Below the pieces are notes generated by a model. It saw only the letters and a list, made by a program, of their open reading frames with translations. It was not told where the DNA came from and made no database searches. From contig CAZJHX010000026.1 in assembly GCA_964545715.1 (NCBI GenBank), positions 16,622 through 80,621 on the forward strand: a stretch of DNA of 64,000 nucleotides, read 5' to 3'. Positions 36,878-45,399 of the stretch are shown in pieces. The translations under genes and the position numbers were made by a program. Position 1 is the stretch's first letter. Each line of letters starts with the position of its first letter. Origin of the DNA: CAZJHX01 sp964545715 (GTDB taxonomy: Bacteria > Myxococcota_A > UBA9042 > GCA-2863065).

Positions 36878-36905
36878 CTCCCACTCTAGACGTGCTTTGA
36901 CGCGG

Positions 36906-39179
36906 TTAGCTTGCGCCGCAGGCCTCGAGGGCGGCTGCAACGTCACCTGCGCGCTGATAGCGGGCTGCGCGGTCCTTGGCGACCGTCTTCAGCAACACGT
37001 CCGCGACCCCGGCGGGCAGCGTCTTTACGAGCTCGGTGGGATGCGGCGGCGCGGTGTGCTGGTGATGATAGAAGACGTTGCCCTCGGGGAACGGCACGTC
37101 GCCCGTGTACATCACGTACAGCAGGCACCCCAGGCTGTAGAGATCGGTGCGGTGGTCCAGGAAGTCGCGACGGATCTGCTCGGGGCTCATATAGAAGGGC
37201 GTGCCGCACAAGAAGACCGACTTGTCCGGGTTCTCGTCCAGCGCCTTGGCCAGGCCGAAGTCCAGCAGCTTCACGTTGCCGTACTTGTCGACCATGATGT
37301 TGCCCGGCTTGATGTCGCGATGGATGACCTGGCGCTCGTGCGCATAGTCCAGCGCCGACGCCAGCTGTTTCACCAGCGGCAGGCATTGCGCGTGCGTCAG
37401 GGTGCCGCCGCTGTCCACGACCAGGTCTGCGATCGTCTGCCCCTCGACCATCTCCATCGAGAAGTAGAGGGTCTCTTCTTCCTGCCCGATATCGAAGATC
37501 GTCACGATGTTCGGGTGCGTCAGGCTGGCCGCCGTCTTGGCTTCACGCTTGAAGTACTTGCGCGCGACCTCCGTGGGAAGCAGCGCCTGGTGCAGGAACT
37601 TCACCACCACATCGCGACCCAGCGCGCGATCCGTCGCACGGTAGACCACGCCGTTGCCGCCCTGGCCCATCTGGCCCTTCCACTCGTAGCGGCGGTTCAG
37701 CTCGTCGATGTCCGGTGGCGCCCCGGCAGCGCCCTCGGGAGCCGTAACGATCTGCGGACCCAGCGGCGCTGCCGGCTTCGGCTTAGCAGCTGCCTCGCCC
37801 TCAGGCGTCTCGCGTCGTGCACCCGGCGAGCTCGCGGTCCGGCGACGACCTGCCAGCGGCTGTTGTGACCGCCCAAAGGTGCGGGTGGCGCGCTTTCTCT
37901 CAGACGGCGCCGACTTTGCGCCGCTCTTGTCCAGCGCCTCGGTCTCGAACTCCGCCAGCCCGGACTGCTCCAGCCGCGCCGCCCACGCAGTGACATCCGG
38001 CGTACCCAGCCCCGCCGTGATGATGCGGCCCAGGATGTTCAGCGCCGCCCGCAGGCGCCCGATGCCCTCCTGAATCTGCGCCACGCGCATGAACAGGACC
38101 TTGTTTTTGGAGTCGGGCTGCCGCTCCTTTAAGAAGATCGTGTAGGCGTCCGCCGCCTCCTGCAGCTTCCCGCCGCGCTCATAGATCTGGCCGCGGAACA
38201 GCCCGGCGTCGTCAAAGTGCTTGTCCAGCGGGCCCAGCGCCTCGAAGTACTGCAGGGCGCGCTCAAAGTCGCCTTCCTCAAAGGCCAGCCGCCCCGCCTG
38301 ATAGCTGCGGCCTGCCTTGTTCAGCGACTTCGCCTGGCTGTCCAGGTCGCCCAGCCGCCCATAACACTCGGCGGCCTCTTCCCACTGGTTGGCCTCTTCG
38401 TACAGCTTTGCGGCCGGTCCGTACTCGCCGTTCATCGCAAAGAGCTTGGCCGCTTCGTCCGCCTTGCCCGCCCGTCGCAGCGCCTCCACCGCTTTGGGCA
38501 TGTCGCCCGCACGGATGAGCTCCTGCGCGGCCTTCAGCATGTCCTTGGCGGCCACGTAGTAGCGCGCGGCCTCCATGTGCATGCCTTTGCGCGACAGGGC
38601 CTCGGCGTCCAGAATGTTGGCGCGCTGCTCGTCGCCGATCTGGCGCAGCACCTTGGCCGCGGATGCGGGGTCGTCGCCGGCCAGATAGCAGTCGACCGCC
38701 TTCTTGTGCGCGCCCGCCTGCAGGTAGAGACGCGCCGCCTTGCCCGGCTCGTTGGCGTCGATGAGGATCTTGGCCGCGCGGTGGTACTCCTTGACATCCA
38801 CCCACGCGTTGACGGCGCGCTCGATGTCGCCGCTCTTCTCCAGCGCCTGTGCGTACAGGCGGCCGTCGTGCATCTTCTTGGCGTACAGCGCGGCCGCGGC
38901 GTAGTCCCCGATCCCGATCGCCTGGTCATAGCTCTGCCGCAGGTTGCCGATCGTTCCGCTGCCGGAGACGGTCGTGCCGCCCTCGGTACCGCCGCCTCCC
39001 TGCGCTCGCCGATGGCTGCGCAGGTACTCGATCTCTTCGCGCCGCTTTACGTTGCGGAAGTGCAGCATGAGCGCGATCCCACCGCCGCCCAGAATAGCCG
39101 CAGCTATCCCCAGCAGTACGTAGTTGACGCTGCTCCCCTTGGCCAAGACGACCAGGACTGCGATCACGGGCGAGGTCAA
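36906..39179 (-). CDS. Membrane Ser/Thr protein kinase with TPR array
   Basis: 757 residues from the TTG at 39179, preceded by GGAG five bases upstream; earlier in-frame starts would add residues unlike a signal. A membrane helix (YVLLGIAAAILGGGGIALML) is followed by roughly 10 TPR-like repeats of about 35 residues, a Ser/Arg/Pro-rich linker, and a Hanks-type kinase at the C-terminus: GQGGNGVVY loop, Lys527, HRDIKPGN with catalytic Asp622, and DFG with Asp640. The kinase is active by motif. Myxobacteria have many such kinases, but the kinase is usually N-terminal; here the order is reversed. It could phosphorylate FHA partners elsewhere in the window (inference). Confidence 0.88.
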   Translation of the reverse strand: MTSPVIAVLVVLAKGSSVNYVLLGIAAAILGGGGIALMLHFRNVKRREEIEYLRSHRRAQGGGGTEGGTTVSGSGTIGNLRQSYDQAIGIGDYAAAALYAKKMHDGRLYAQALEKSGDIERAVNAWVDVKEYHRAAKILIDANEPGKAARLYLQAGAHKKAVDCYLAGDDPASAAKVLRQIGDEQRANILDAEALSRKGMHMEAARYYVAAKDMLKAAQELIRAGDMPKAVEALRRAGKADEAAKLFAMNGEYGPAAKLYEEANQWEEAAECYGRLGDLDSQAKSLNKAGRSYQAGRLAFEEGDFERALQYFEALGPLDKHFDDAGLFRGQIYERGGKLQEAADAYTIFLKERQPDSKNKVLFMRVAQIQEGIGRLRAALNILGRIITAGLGTPDVTAWAARLEQSGLAEFETEALDKSGAKSAPSERKRATRTFGRSQQPLAGRRRTASSPGARRETPEGEAAAKPKPAAPLGPQIVTAPEGAAGAPPDIDELNRRYEWKGQMGQGGNGVVYRATDRALGRDVVVKFLHQALLPTEVARKYFKREAKTAASLTHPNIVTIFDIGQEEETLYFSMEMVEGQTIADLVVDSGGTLTHAQCLPLVKQLASALDYAHERQVIHRDIKPGNIMVDKYGNVKLLDFGLAKALDENPDKSVFLCGTPFYMSPEQIRRDFLDHRTDLYSLGCLLYVMYTGDVPFPEGNVFYHHQHTAPPHPTELVKTLPAGVADVLLKTVAKDRAARYQRAGDVAAALEACGAS

Positions 39180-39210
39180 AAGGTCTCCAATGCCCTTCAG
39201 TAACGCTCTT

Positions 39211-39273
39211 TGGCAACCTACATGGTTTGCCAGCAAGGCTACAATTTTATATACCCGCGAGGTTGTCACAACC
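39211..39273. promoter_or_regulatory. Operator-like inverted repeats between kinase and thiolase genes
   Basis: TGGCAACC (39211-39218) and GGTTTGCCA (39224-39232) form a near-perfect inverted repeat with one bulge. GGTTGT-C-ACAACC (39261-39273) is a second, 6-1-6 inverted repeat. A TTGCCA (39227-39232) and TATACC (39250-39255) pair, 17 bp apart, could be the thiolase promoter between them. Confidence 0.45.
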
Positions 39274-39290
39274 GTCGGGGGAGAAGAAGT

Positions 39291-40451
39291 ATGGCAGACG
39301 CGTTCATTCTGGAGGCGATTCGTACGCCGATCGGTAAACGGAAGGGCGGTCTAGCTCATATTCGGCCTGACGACTTAGCGGCACAATGTCTCAACGGATT
39401 GGTCGATCGGGCCAAGATCGAGCCGGTTCACGTCGAAGATGTGGTCATGGGCTGCGTCACCCAGGTCGGTGAGCAGGGGCTCAACATCGGCCGGACCGCC
39501 GTGTTGGCCGCTGGGTGGCCCGTCACCGTGCCGGGCACCAGCGTCAACCGCATGTGCGCGTCCAGCCTGCAGGCGACCAACTTCGCTGCTCAGGCCGTGA
39601 TGGCCGGGGCGATGGACCTGACGGTCGGCGCCGGCGTGGAGAGCATGACCCGAGTTCAGATGGGCGGCGACGCGGGCCCGATCAGCTCGCTGGTCAGCGA
39701 CCGCTTCGATATCATCGGTCAGGGCGTCTCCGCTGAGCTGATCGCCGAGCGCTTCGGCTTCAGCCGGCAGGACCTGGATGCGCTGTCGGTGGAGAGCCAC
39801 ACGCGCGCGGTCAACGCCATCGACAACGGCTACTTCGAGCGGGAGATCATGCCCGTGCAGGCGCCCGATCCGGACGGCAATGAGGTCACGATCAGTGTGG
39901 ACGAGGGACCGCGCCGCGGCTCGACCCTGGCCTCGGTGTCGGGGCTGCGTCCGCCGTTCAAGACCGATGGCGTGGTGACGGCGGCCAGCGCCAGTCAAAT
40001 CTCCGACGGCGCGGCGGCGATCCTCATCGGCAGCGCGAGCAAGGCTGCTGCTCTGGGTGTGAAGCCGCGCGCCAAGATCCGCAGCATGGCGGTGGCCGGG
40101 TCCGATCCAACGATGATGCTGCTGGCGCCGGCGCCCGCAACGCTGATGGCTCTGGACAAGGCGGGGCTCACGCTGGGGGACATCGATCTGTTCGAGGTCA
40201 ACGAGGCGTTCGGCTCCGTCGTGTTGGCGTGGGAGAAGCTGCTCGAGGATTACAACGACCGCGATGACCTCATGGCCGTCACCAACGTCAACGGCGGCGC
40301 GATGGCGCTGGGACACCCGCTTGGCTGCTCGGGTGCGCGCCTGCTGGTGACGCTGCTGCACGAGATGGAGCGGCGTGACGTGCAGTTTGGGCTCGCCACC
40401 CTGTGCATCGGCTTCGGTCAGGGCGTTGCTACGATTATTGAGAGGGTCTGA
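39291..40451 (+). CDS. Acetyl-CoA acyltransferase (thiolase)
   Basis: 386 residues from an ATG after GGGGGAGAAGAAGT. Thiolase catalytic residues are present: nucleophile Cys89 in NRMCASSLQ, His342 in GHPLG and Cys372 in CIGFGQG. It catalyses thiolytic cleavage or Claisen condensation of acyl-CoA; the sequence does not fix the direction, though the neighbour suggests beta-oxidation. Its stop is 1 bp before the start of the next gene, so they are co-transcribed. Confidence 0.92.
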   Translation: MADAFILEAIRTPIGKRKGGLAHIRPDDLAAQCLNGLVDRAKIEPVHVEDVVMGCVTQVGEQGLNIGRTAVLAAGWPVTVPGTSVNRMCASSLQATNFAAQAVMAGAMDLTVGAGVESMTRVQMGGDAGPISSLVSDRFDIIGQGVSAELIAERFGFSRQDLDALSVESHTRAVNAIDNGYFEREIMPVQAPDPDGNEVTISVDEGPRRGSTLASVSGLRPPFKTDGVVTAASASQISDGAAAILIGSASKAAALGVKPRAKIRSMAVAGSDPTMMLLAPAPATLMALDKAGLTLGDIDLFEVNEAFGSVVLAWEKLLEDYNDRDDLMAVTNVNGGAMALGHPLGCSGARLLVTLLHEMERRDVQFGLATLCIGFGQGVATIIERV

Positions 40452-40452
40452 G

Positions 40453-42930
40453 ATGGGCATTCTTGACGGAAAAGTCGCGATCATCACTGGTGCGGGCGGC
40501 GGTCTGGGGCGCGCTTATGCGCTGTTGTTCGCCGCCGAGGGCGCCAAGGTTGTGGTCAACGATCTGGGCGGCGCCATGGACGGCGGCGGCGGCGGCAACG
40601 CGATGGCCGATCAGGTCGTGGCGGAGATCGCCGAGGCGGGTGGCACCGCGGTCGCTAACTACGCGTCCGTGTCCGATCCGGACGGGGCCCAGTCCATGGT
40701 CGACGACGCAGTCAACCACTTCGGCGGCCTGGATATCCTGATCAACAACGCCGGGATCCTGCGGGACAAGACCCTGCTGAAGCTGCCTATCGACCACTTC
40801 GACCTGGTGATTGCGGTCCACGCGCGCGGGTCGTTTCTGTGCGGCAAGGCGGCGGCGGCCAAGATGCGCGAGCTGGGGGGTGGCGGCACGATCGTCAACA
40901 CCAGCTCCATCGCCGGGCTGAAGGGCAACTTCGGGCAGACCAACTATGCGTGCGCCAAGGCCGGCATCGCCGGTATGACGCGCGTGTGGGGCATGGAGCT
41001 CGGGCGCCACGGCATTCGCTGCAACGCGATCGCGCCGATGGCAAAGACGCGGATGACCGAAGATATCTCGGCCGTGCCGGACGACATCACGCCTGAGCAG
41101 ATCGCGCCGATGGTGCTGTATCTGGCGAGCGACATGTCCGAGGCGGTGAACGGCCGCATCTTCGGGTGCCACGGCCCGCACCTGTTCGAGTACCACATGG
41201 TGCTGTCGCCGGGCGTCAACCTCGACACGCCGCTGTGGACCGCGGACCTGATCCACGAGCGTCTGGACGAGATCTCGGCGCTACCTGAGCCCGAGGGGCC
41301 GGCCAGCGCTGCGGGGGACGGCGAGCGCAGCATCAGCGAGGTGTGCAACGAGGTCTTCGAGACGATGGCGACCGTCTTTGTGGCGGAGAAGGCCGGCGAC
41401 TGGGAGAGCGTCATCCACTTCGAGATCACGGGCACCGGCTCCTGGGGTGTCACGGTAAAGGACGGCGGCTGCTCTTCATCCAAGGGTCAGCCGGACGGGA
41501 CGAAGTGCACGATCACCTACGACTCCGCGGACACGCTGCTGGCCACGGTGTCGGGCAAGATGAACCCGCAGCAGGCCTTCATGGGCGGCAAGATCAAGGC
41601 CGACAACATGGGCGACCTGATGAAGTTCGCCACCTGCTTCGACATGAAGAAGGCGGCGGCGATCGCGCGTGAGCGGGCGGCCGCCGGCGAGCCCAAGAAG
41701 CGCAGCATTCACGACCAGGTCGACGAGGTGTTCACGCGGATGCCGGCGGCGTTCGTGCCTGAGAAGGCGGCCGGCTGGGCGGCCACGATGCACTTCGAGA
41801 TCTCCGGCACCGGCTCGTACACGATCACGGTGGCCGATGGCACGTGTGACTCCTCGAAGGGCGCGCCCGACGACGCGACGTGCACCATTACATACGACAC
41901 GGCGCAGACGCTGCTGGACACGATGACCGGCAAGGCCAACCCGCAGCAGGCGTTTATGGCCGGGCGGATCAAGGCCGACAACATGGGCGACTTGATGAAG
42001 TTCGCGCAGTGCTTCGACCGCAAGAAGGCCGGGGAGCTGGCCAAGGCGGAGGCCGCGGCGGACGATGCACCGAAGGCGGAGGGGATGAACCGCGCCGTGA
42101 TCGGGCGGACCTATCGGACGGGCGCGGAGTTCGTCTATCGCGAGCACACCGAGGCCTACGCACAGGCGACCAACGACGCCAACGACGCCTACGTCGGGAC
42201 CAACGGCGTGGTCGCGCCGCCCATCTTTCCGGTGCGGGCCCTGATGCCGGTGGTGGGCGAGGCGGTGATGGACCGGGAGCTGAACGCCGATCTGATGCGC
42301 CTGGTGCACGGCGAGCAGGACATGATCTTCCACAGCACGCTGCAGCCCTGGGATCTGGTGGCCGCGCGCGCAACGGTCGAGGAGATCGAGACCAAGGCCA
42401 GTGGCGAGCTGTTGAAGGTGCGCCAGCGTTTGCTGCGAGACGGCGAGACGGTGTGCGAGGTGATCAGCGGCTACTTCGTTCGCGCCAAGCGCAAGCCCGA
42501 CGAGCCGAAGCCCGAAAAGAAGGCGGACGAGGCTGAGGCGGAGGAGCGCGAGATCCTGTTCGAGTCCACGTACACCGTGGACAGCGACCAGACATATCGC
42601 TACGCGGACGCCAGCCTGGACAAGAACCCGATTCACGTCGACGAGAACGCCGCCAAGGCCGCCGGGCATCCAAGCGTTATCAACCATGGTTTGTGCACCA
42701 TGGCGATGACTTGTCGGGAGGTCGTAAACGAGCTGTGTGCCGGTGATCCGACGCGTCTGCAGCGGCTCAAGGTGCGGTTTACCAAGATTGTCCTGCCCAA
42801 CGACGAGTTGACGACCCGTTCGTGGCCGGTGGAAGACAACGGCGACTACGTCACAGTGGGTGTCGAAACGACCAACCAGAAGGGCGAGATCGTCATCGGC
42901 AACGCCATCGCTGAGATTCGCGCGATTTAG
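40453..42930 (+). CDS. Multifunctional beta-oxidation enzyme: SDR, two SCP2 domains, MaoC hydratase
   Basis: 825 residues. Residues 1-290 are a short-chain dehydrogenase: TGAGGGLGRAYA, NNAG around 98-101, Ser151/152, Tyr165 and Lys169. Residues about 294-405 and 417-530 are two homologous SCP2-type lipid-binding domains (both contain NPQQAF.(G)G.IKADNMGDLMKF). Residues 545-825 are a MaoC double hot-dog hydratase, with the signature SLDKNPIHVDENAAKAAGHP around 721-740. Mammalian MFE-2 has the order dehydrogenase, hydratase, one SCP2; here the SCP2 domain is duplicated and central. It should hydrate enoyl-CoA and oxidise the (R)-3-hydroxyacyl-CoA of a fatty acid or sterol chain. Confidence 0.9.
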   Translation: MGILDGKVAIITGAGGGLGRAYALLFAAEGAKVVVNDLGGAMDGGGGGNAMADQVVAEIAEAGGTAVANYASVSDPDGAQSMVDDAVNHFGGLDILINNAGILRDKTLLKLPIDHFDLVIAVHARGSFLCGKAAAAKMRELGGGGTIVNTSSIAGLKGNFGQTNYACAKAGIAGMTRVWGMELGRHGIRCNAIAPMAKTRMTEDISAVPDDITPEQIAPMVLYLASDMSEAVNGRIFGCHGPHLFEYHMVLSPGVNLDTPLWTADLIHERLDEISALPEPEGPASAAGDGERSISEVCNEVFETMATVFVAEKAGDWESVIHFEITGTGSWGVTVKDGGCSSSKGQPDGTKCTITYDSADTLLATVSGKMNPQQAFMGGKIKADNMGDLMKFATCFDMKKAAAIARERAAAGEPKKRSIHDQVDEVFTRMPAAFVPEKAAGWAATMHFEISGTGSYTITVADGTCDSSKGAPDDATCTITYDTAQTLLDTMTGKANPQQAFMAGRIKADNMGDLMKFAQCFDRKKAGELAKAEAAADDAPKAEGMNRAVIGRTYRTGAEFVYREHTEAYAQATNDANDAYVGTNGVVAPPIFPVRALMPVVGEAVMDRELNADLMRLVHGEQDMIFHSTLQPWDLVAARATVEEIETKASGELLKVRQRLLRDGETVCEVISGYFVRAKRKPDEPKPEKKADEAEAEEREILFESTYTVDSDQTYRYADASLDKNPIHVDENAAKAAGHPSVINHGLCTMAMTCREVVNELCAGDPTRLQRLKVRFTKIVLPNDELTTRSWPVEDNGDYVTVGVETTNQKGEIVIGNAIAEIRAI

Positions 42931-42986
42931 CTAAACGCGGTACTGCGTCCCAGTTTACTGTTCAATCAGTCAATATGTGATTTTTA

Positions 42987-43007
42987 ACTGTACAGTGTAC
43001 ATATAAC
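42987..43007 (+). promoter_or_regulatory. Palindromic operator overlapping a promoter of the DUF4388 gene
   Basis: ACTGTACAGT (42987-42996) is a perfect palindrome; TGTACA occurs twice, separated by one G (42989-43001). A TATAAC -10 lies at 43002-43007. The palindromes fill the promoter spacer, the classic position for a repressor. The -35 is weak, which would fit an activator too. Confidence 0.5.
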
Positions 43008-43055
43008 TGTGCAACACTCCTCGTAACCCGCGGTTTATGCGGGGGAGGTTCCAAC

Positions 43056-43916
43056 ATGTTGCTCAGCGCAAGCGAAATCTGGCGACCGACGACTCTCAGC
43101 GGAAAGATCACGGGCAGTGTGCGGGCCAAGCCCAGCAAGCCGGATCCACGGACCGTTGTGGAGCGGCCGCTCGTCGTGGCGCTGCTGGACGTGGCTCTAC
43201 ATGGCGCGTCGGCGGTGATTCGGGTGCGGTCGTCCTGGGAGCGGATCACGCTTCTGCTGGACCGTGGCCGTCTGGTCCTGGCCACCAGCGACCGCGAGAG
43301 CGACGATGACGGGCTGGCCACGGAGCTGGTTGACTCGCGCCTGATTCCACAGCCCATGCTGGACGAGATCCGCGCCGAGCGCGTGCCTGAGGCGCAGACG
43401 CTGGCGCATCTGGTCTATCGCTGTGGCGCCCTGGGCATGGGCGAGCTGCGGCAGGCCATGCGTCGCGTGTATGCGGCGCGACTGACCCGAGCGCTGGCCA
43501 TGACGGACGGTCAGATCGGCGTTGAGCAGCGCCCCCACAACGAGAGCCTGCGTCCGCGCATGTCGACCGACGTGCTGCCGGCGGTGGCCAAGTGCCTGCG
43601 CGACGGGCTGGACACGTATGCCTACAACCGCCTGGTGCCGCTGCTGAACTACAGCAGCGAAGAGCATGTGTGGCTGGCCACCGAGGACGAGACGGTGTTG
43701 GACACGCTCGGGTTCTCGGAGCGTCAGTGGTACCGGCTGGAGCGCCTGCTTGGCGGTGACTACACCGAGCGGGACATCATCCGCCTGTGTACGCTGGCAA
43801 AAGACGAGACGGCCCAGCTGCTGCTGGTGCTGAAAGCGTTTCGCCTGCTGGTGCCGGTTACCGTAGCGCCTCTGGAAGAAGCCAGCGCCACGCACCACCT
43901 GATGGACGAGCTCTAA
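43056..43916 (+). CDS. DUF4388-type protein
   Basis: 286 residues from an ATG preceded by GGGGGAGG. Residues about 38-78 (VALLDVALHGASAVIRVRSS … LLLDRGRLVLATSD) fit the DUF4388 (PATAN-like) pattern common in myxobacteria, where it often joins signalling proteins. The rest is all-helical and not recognised. A strong operator-like palindrome lies just upstream. The last 59 bp overlap the 3' end of the convergent helicase gene. Confidence 0.7.
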   Translation: MLLSASEIWRPTTLSGKITGSVRAKPSKPDPRTVVERPLVVALLDVALHGASAVIRVRSSWERITLLLDRGRLVLATSDRESDDDGLATELVDSRLIPQPMLDEIRAERVPEAQTLAHLVYRCGALGMGELRQAMRRVYAARLTRALAMTDGQIGVEQRPHNESLRPRMSTDVLPAVAKCLRDGLDTYAYNRLVPLLNYSSEEHVWLATEDETVLDTLGFSERQWYRLERLLGGDYTERDIIRLCTLAKDETAQLLLVLKAFRLLVPVTVAPLEEASATHHLMDEL

Positions 43917-45399
43917 ACGAGGGCGCCGCCGCCGCCGCATCTCCCCCGCGCGCCAGCTGAACGCTGGACTTCTGAATCCCGACGACCCGCCGCACCTGGC
44001 CGCCCAGCACGACCGTATCCCCGATGTTGATCCGCGTTAGCGCGGTGCCGATGACCCGTCCGCTGGCCGCGTCCTTGAACGTGAACTCGCGCGTGTCCGG
44101 GATGTTGCTGTGGATGTGGCCCTTTTCGCCGCTGTCCATCAGCTTGGTGGCAGGCTTGACCTGATCGCGCCAGGGCTCGACCCACTCCTCGTCGATCAGG
44201 TGCTCCAATAGCAGATCGACCGTGTGCTCGTCGGCCAGCGGCGCCACGATCGCGGCCACTCGCGCGACTGGAACCCCGCGGGGCGCCGCAAATAGCACAC
44301 TCAGGATCTGTTGCAGGGCTACGCTGGCGTCGCCGGTGGCCTCGGTCTCCTCCACGGTGCCGGTGGCGGCCAGCTCGCCCAGCGTTTCGAAGGTCGCCGG
44401 GTCGTCCTCGCCCTCACACAGCCCGATGGCGAAGATGCTCGGCTCGCGGCGGCAGGCTCGGCCGATGCGCTGCTGAAAGGCGCTGGGCACGAGCGGAGGC
44501 CCGTGCAGCACGACCGCGGTGACGTCGCCGATGTCGATGCCGATCTCCAGTGTCATGGTCGCGACGCACAGCCCCCACGGCCACTGCTGCATGGCCGTCT
44601 CGACGCTGCGGCGCTCGCGGGCGCTGAGGCTGCCGTGGTGCGCGACAATCCGGTTCTTGGGCCAGAAGCGGGCCAGCTCGGTGGCCATGGTCTCGACCTG
44701 GCGGCGGGTGTTGCAAAACCACAGCACCTTGTGGCGCTTGGCCTCTCGGCAGCGTTTGATGGCGTCCTCGGGCTCGTACACCAGCTGCAGATCCAGCGCG
44801 CGGGGCTCGCCCACGTCGACGATGGTGGCGTCGTCGCCCACATAGCGCTCTGCCAGCGCCTGCGGATCGTGCACGGTCGCTGAGAGGGCCACGCGCTGCA
44901 AGCCCTGGGGCAGCCGGTTGAGCAGTACGCGCAGCTGGTCGCCGCGAAACGAGCCGTCCAAAAGGTGCAGCTCGTCCAGGACGATCGCCTTGAGGTCGGT
45001 GAAGATCGACGCGCGACGACACAGCAGAGAGTCCAGGCTCTCGGGCGTCGTGATCAGCACCGCGACGGGCTCGGTGGCCCGCAGGGTGGGCAAGTCCCCC
45101 GTTTTTGCAGCCAGCGGCAGGCGCAGGGCGCTCAGTGGGCCCTCCAGGCGGCGGCGCAGATCGTTGACCAGGGCGCGCGTCGGCACGACATAGAGCACGC
45201 GCAGGGTCTCGGTGCCCGCCGGCAGATAGCGCTCGACCAGCGGGGCCATCGCGGCTTCGGTTTTGCCGGAGGCGGTGGGTGAGCAGATCACGGCGTGCTC
45301 GCCCTCCAGCAGATGCGGGATGGCCACCGCCTGCACCTGCGTGGGGCGGCCGAAGCTGGCAAAGAAGGGGCCCCAGGTGCGCCGCAGCAGGCGTCTCAT
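43858..45399 (-). CDS. Lhr-like DEAD/DEAH-box helicase
   Basis: 513 residues from the ATG at 45399, which overlaps the previous stop by 4 bp; the long frame upstream of it is the end of the P-loop gene. SF2 motifs: Q-motif PTQVQAVAIPHLL, motif I PTASGKT at 41-47, motif II DELH at 142-145, SAT at 173-175, and motif VI QRIGRACRRE near 310. It is short for an Lhr helicase (about 700-1500 residues) and lacks the C-terminal Lhr domain. The C-terminus is unlike other helicases and overlaps the DUF4388 gene. It is the last gene in the operon with two P-loop ATPases. Confidence 0.88.
   Translation of the reverse strand: MRRLLRRTWGPFFASFGRPTQVQAVAIPHLLEGEHAVICSPTASGKTEAAMAPLVERYLPAGTETLRVLYVVPTRALVNDLRRRLEGPLSALRLPLAAKTGDLPTLRATEPVAVLITTPESLDSLLCRRASIFTDLKAIVLDELHLLDGSFRGDQLRVLLNRLPQGLQRVALSATVHDPQALAERYVGDDATIVDVGEPRALDLQLVYEPEDAIKRCREAKRHKVLWFCNTRRQVETMATELARFWPKNRIVAHHGSLSARERRSVETAMQQWPWGLCVATMTLEIGIDIGDVTAVVLHGPPLVPSAFQQRIGRACRREPSIFAIGLCEGEDDPATFETLGELAATGTVEETEATGDASVALQQILSVLFAAPRGVPVARVAAIVAPLADEHTVDLLLEHLIDEEWVEPWRDQVKPATKLMDSGEKGHIHSNIPDTREFTFKDAASGRVIGTALTRINIGDTVVLGGQVRRVVGIQKSSVQLARGGDAAAAAPSFRARPSGGAWRWLLPEALR

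Larger units (their letters stand above)
36565..36905. other. 341-bp intergenic region upstream of mraZ
   Basis: No gene is evident. It holds the mraZ operator repeats and a probable promoter, an inverted repeat at 36734-36766 and a hairpin at 36856-36877, each listed separately. The remainder has no recognisable feature. Confidence 0.6.
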
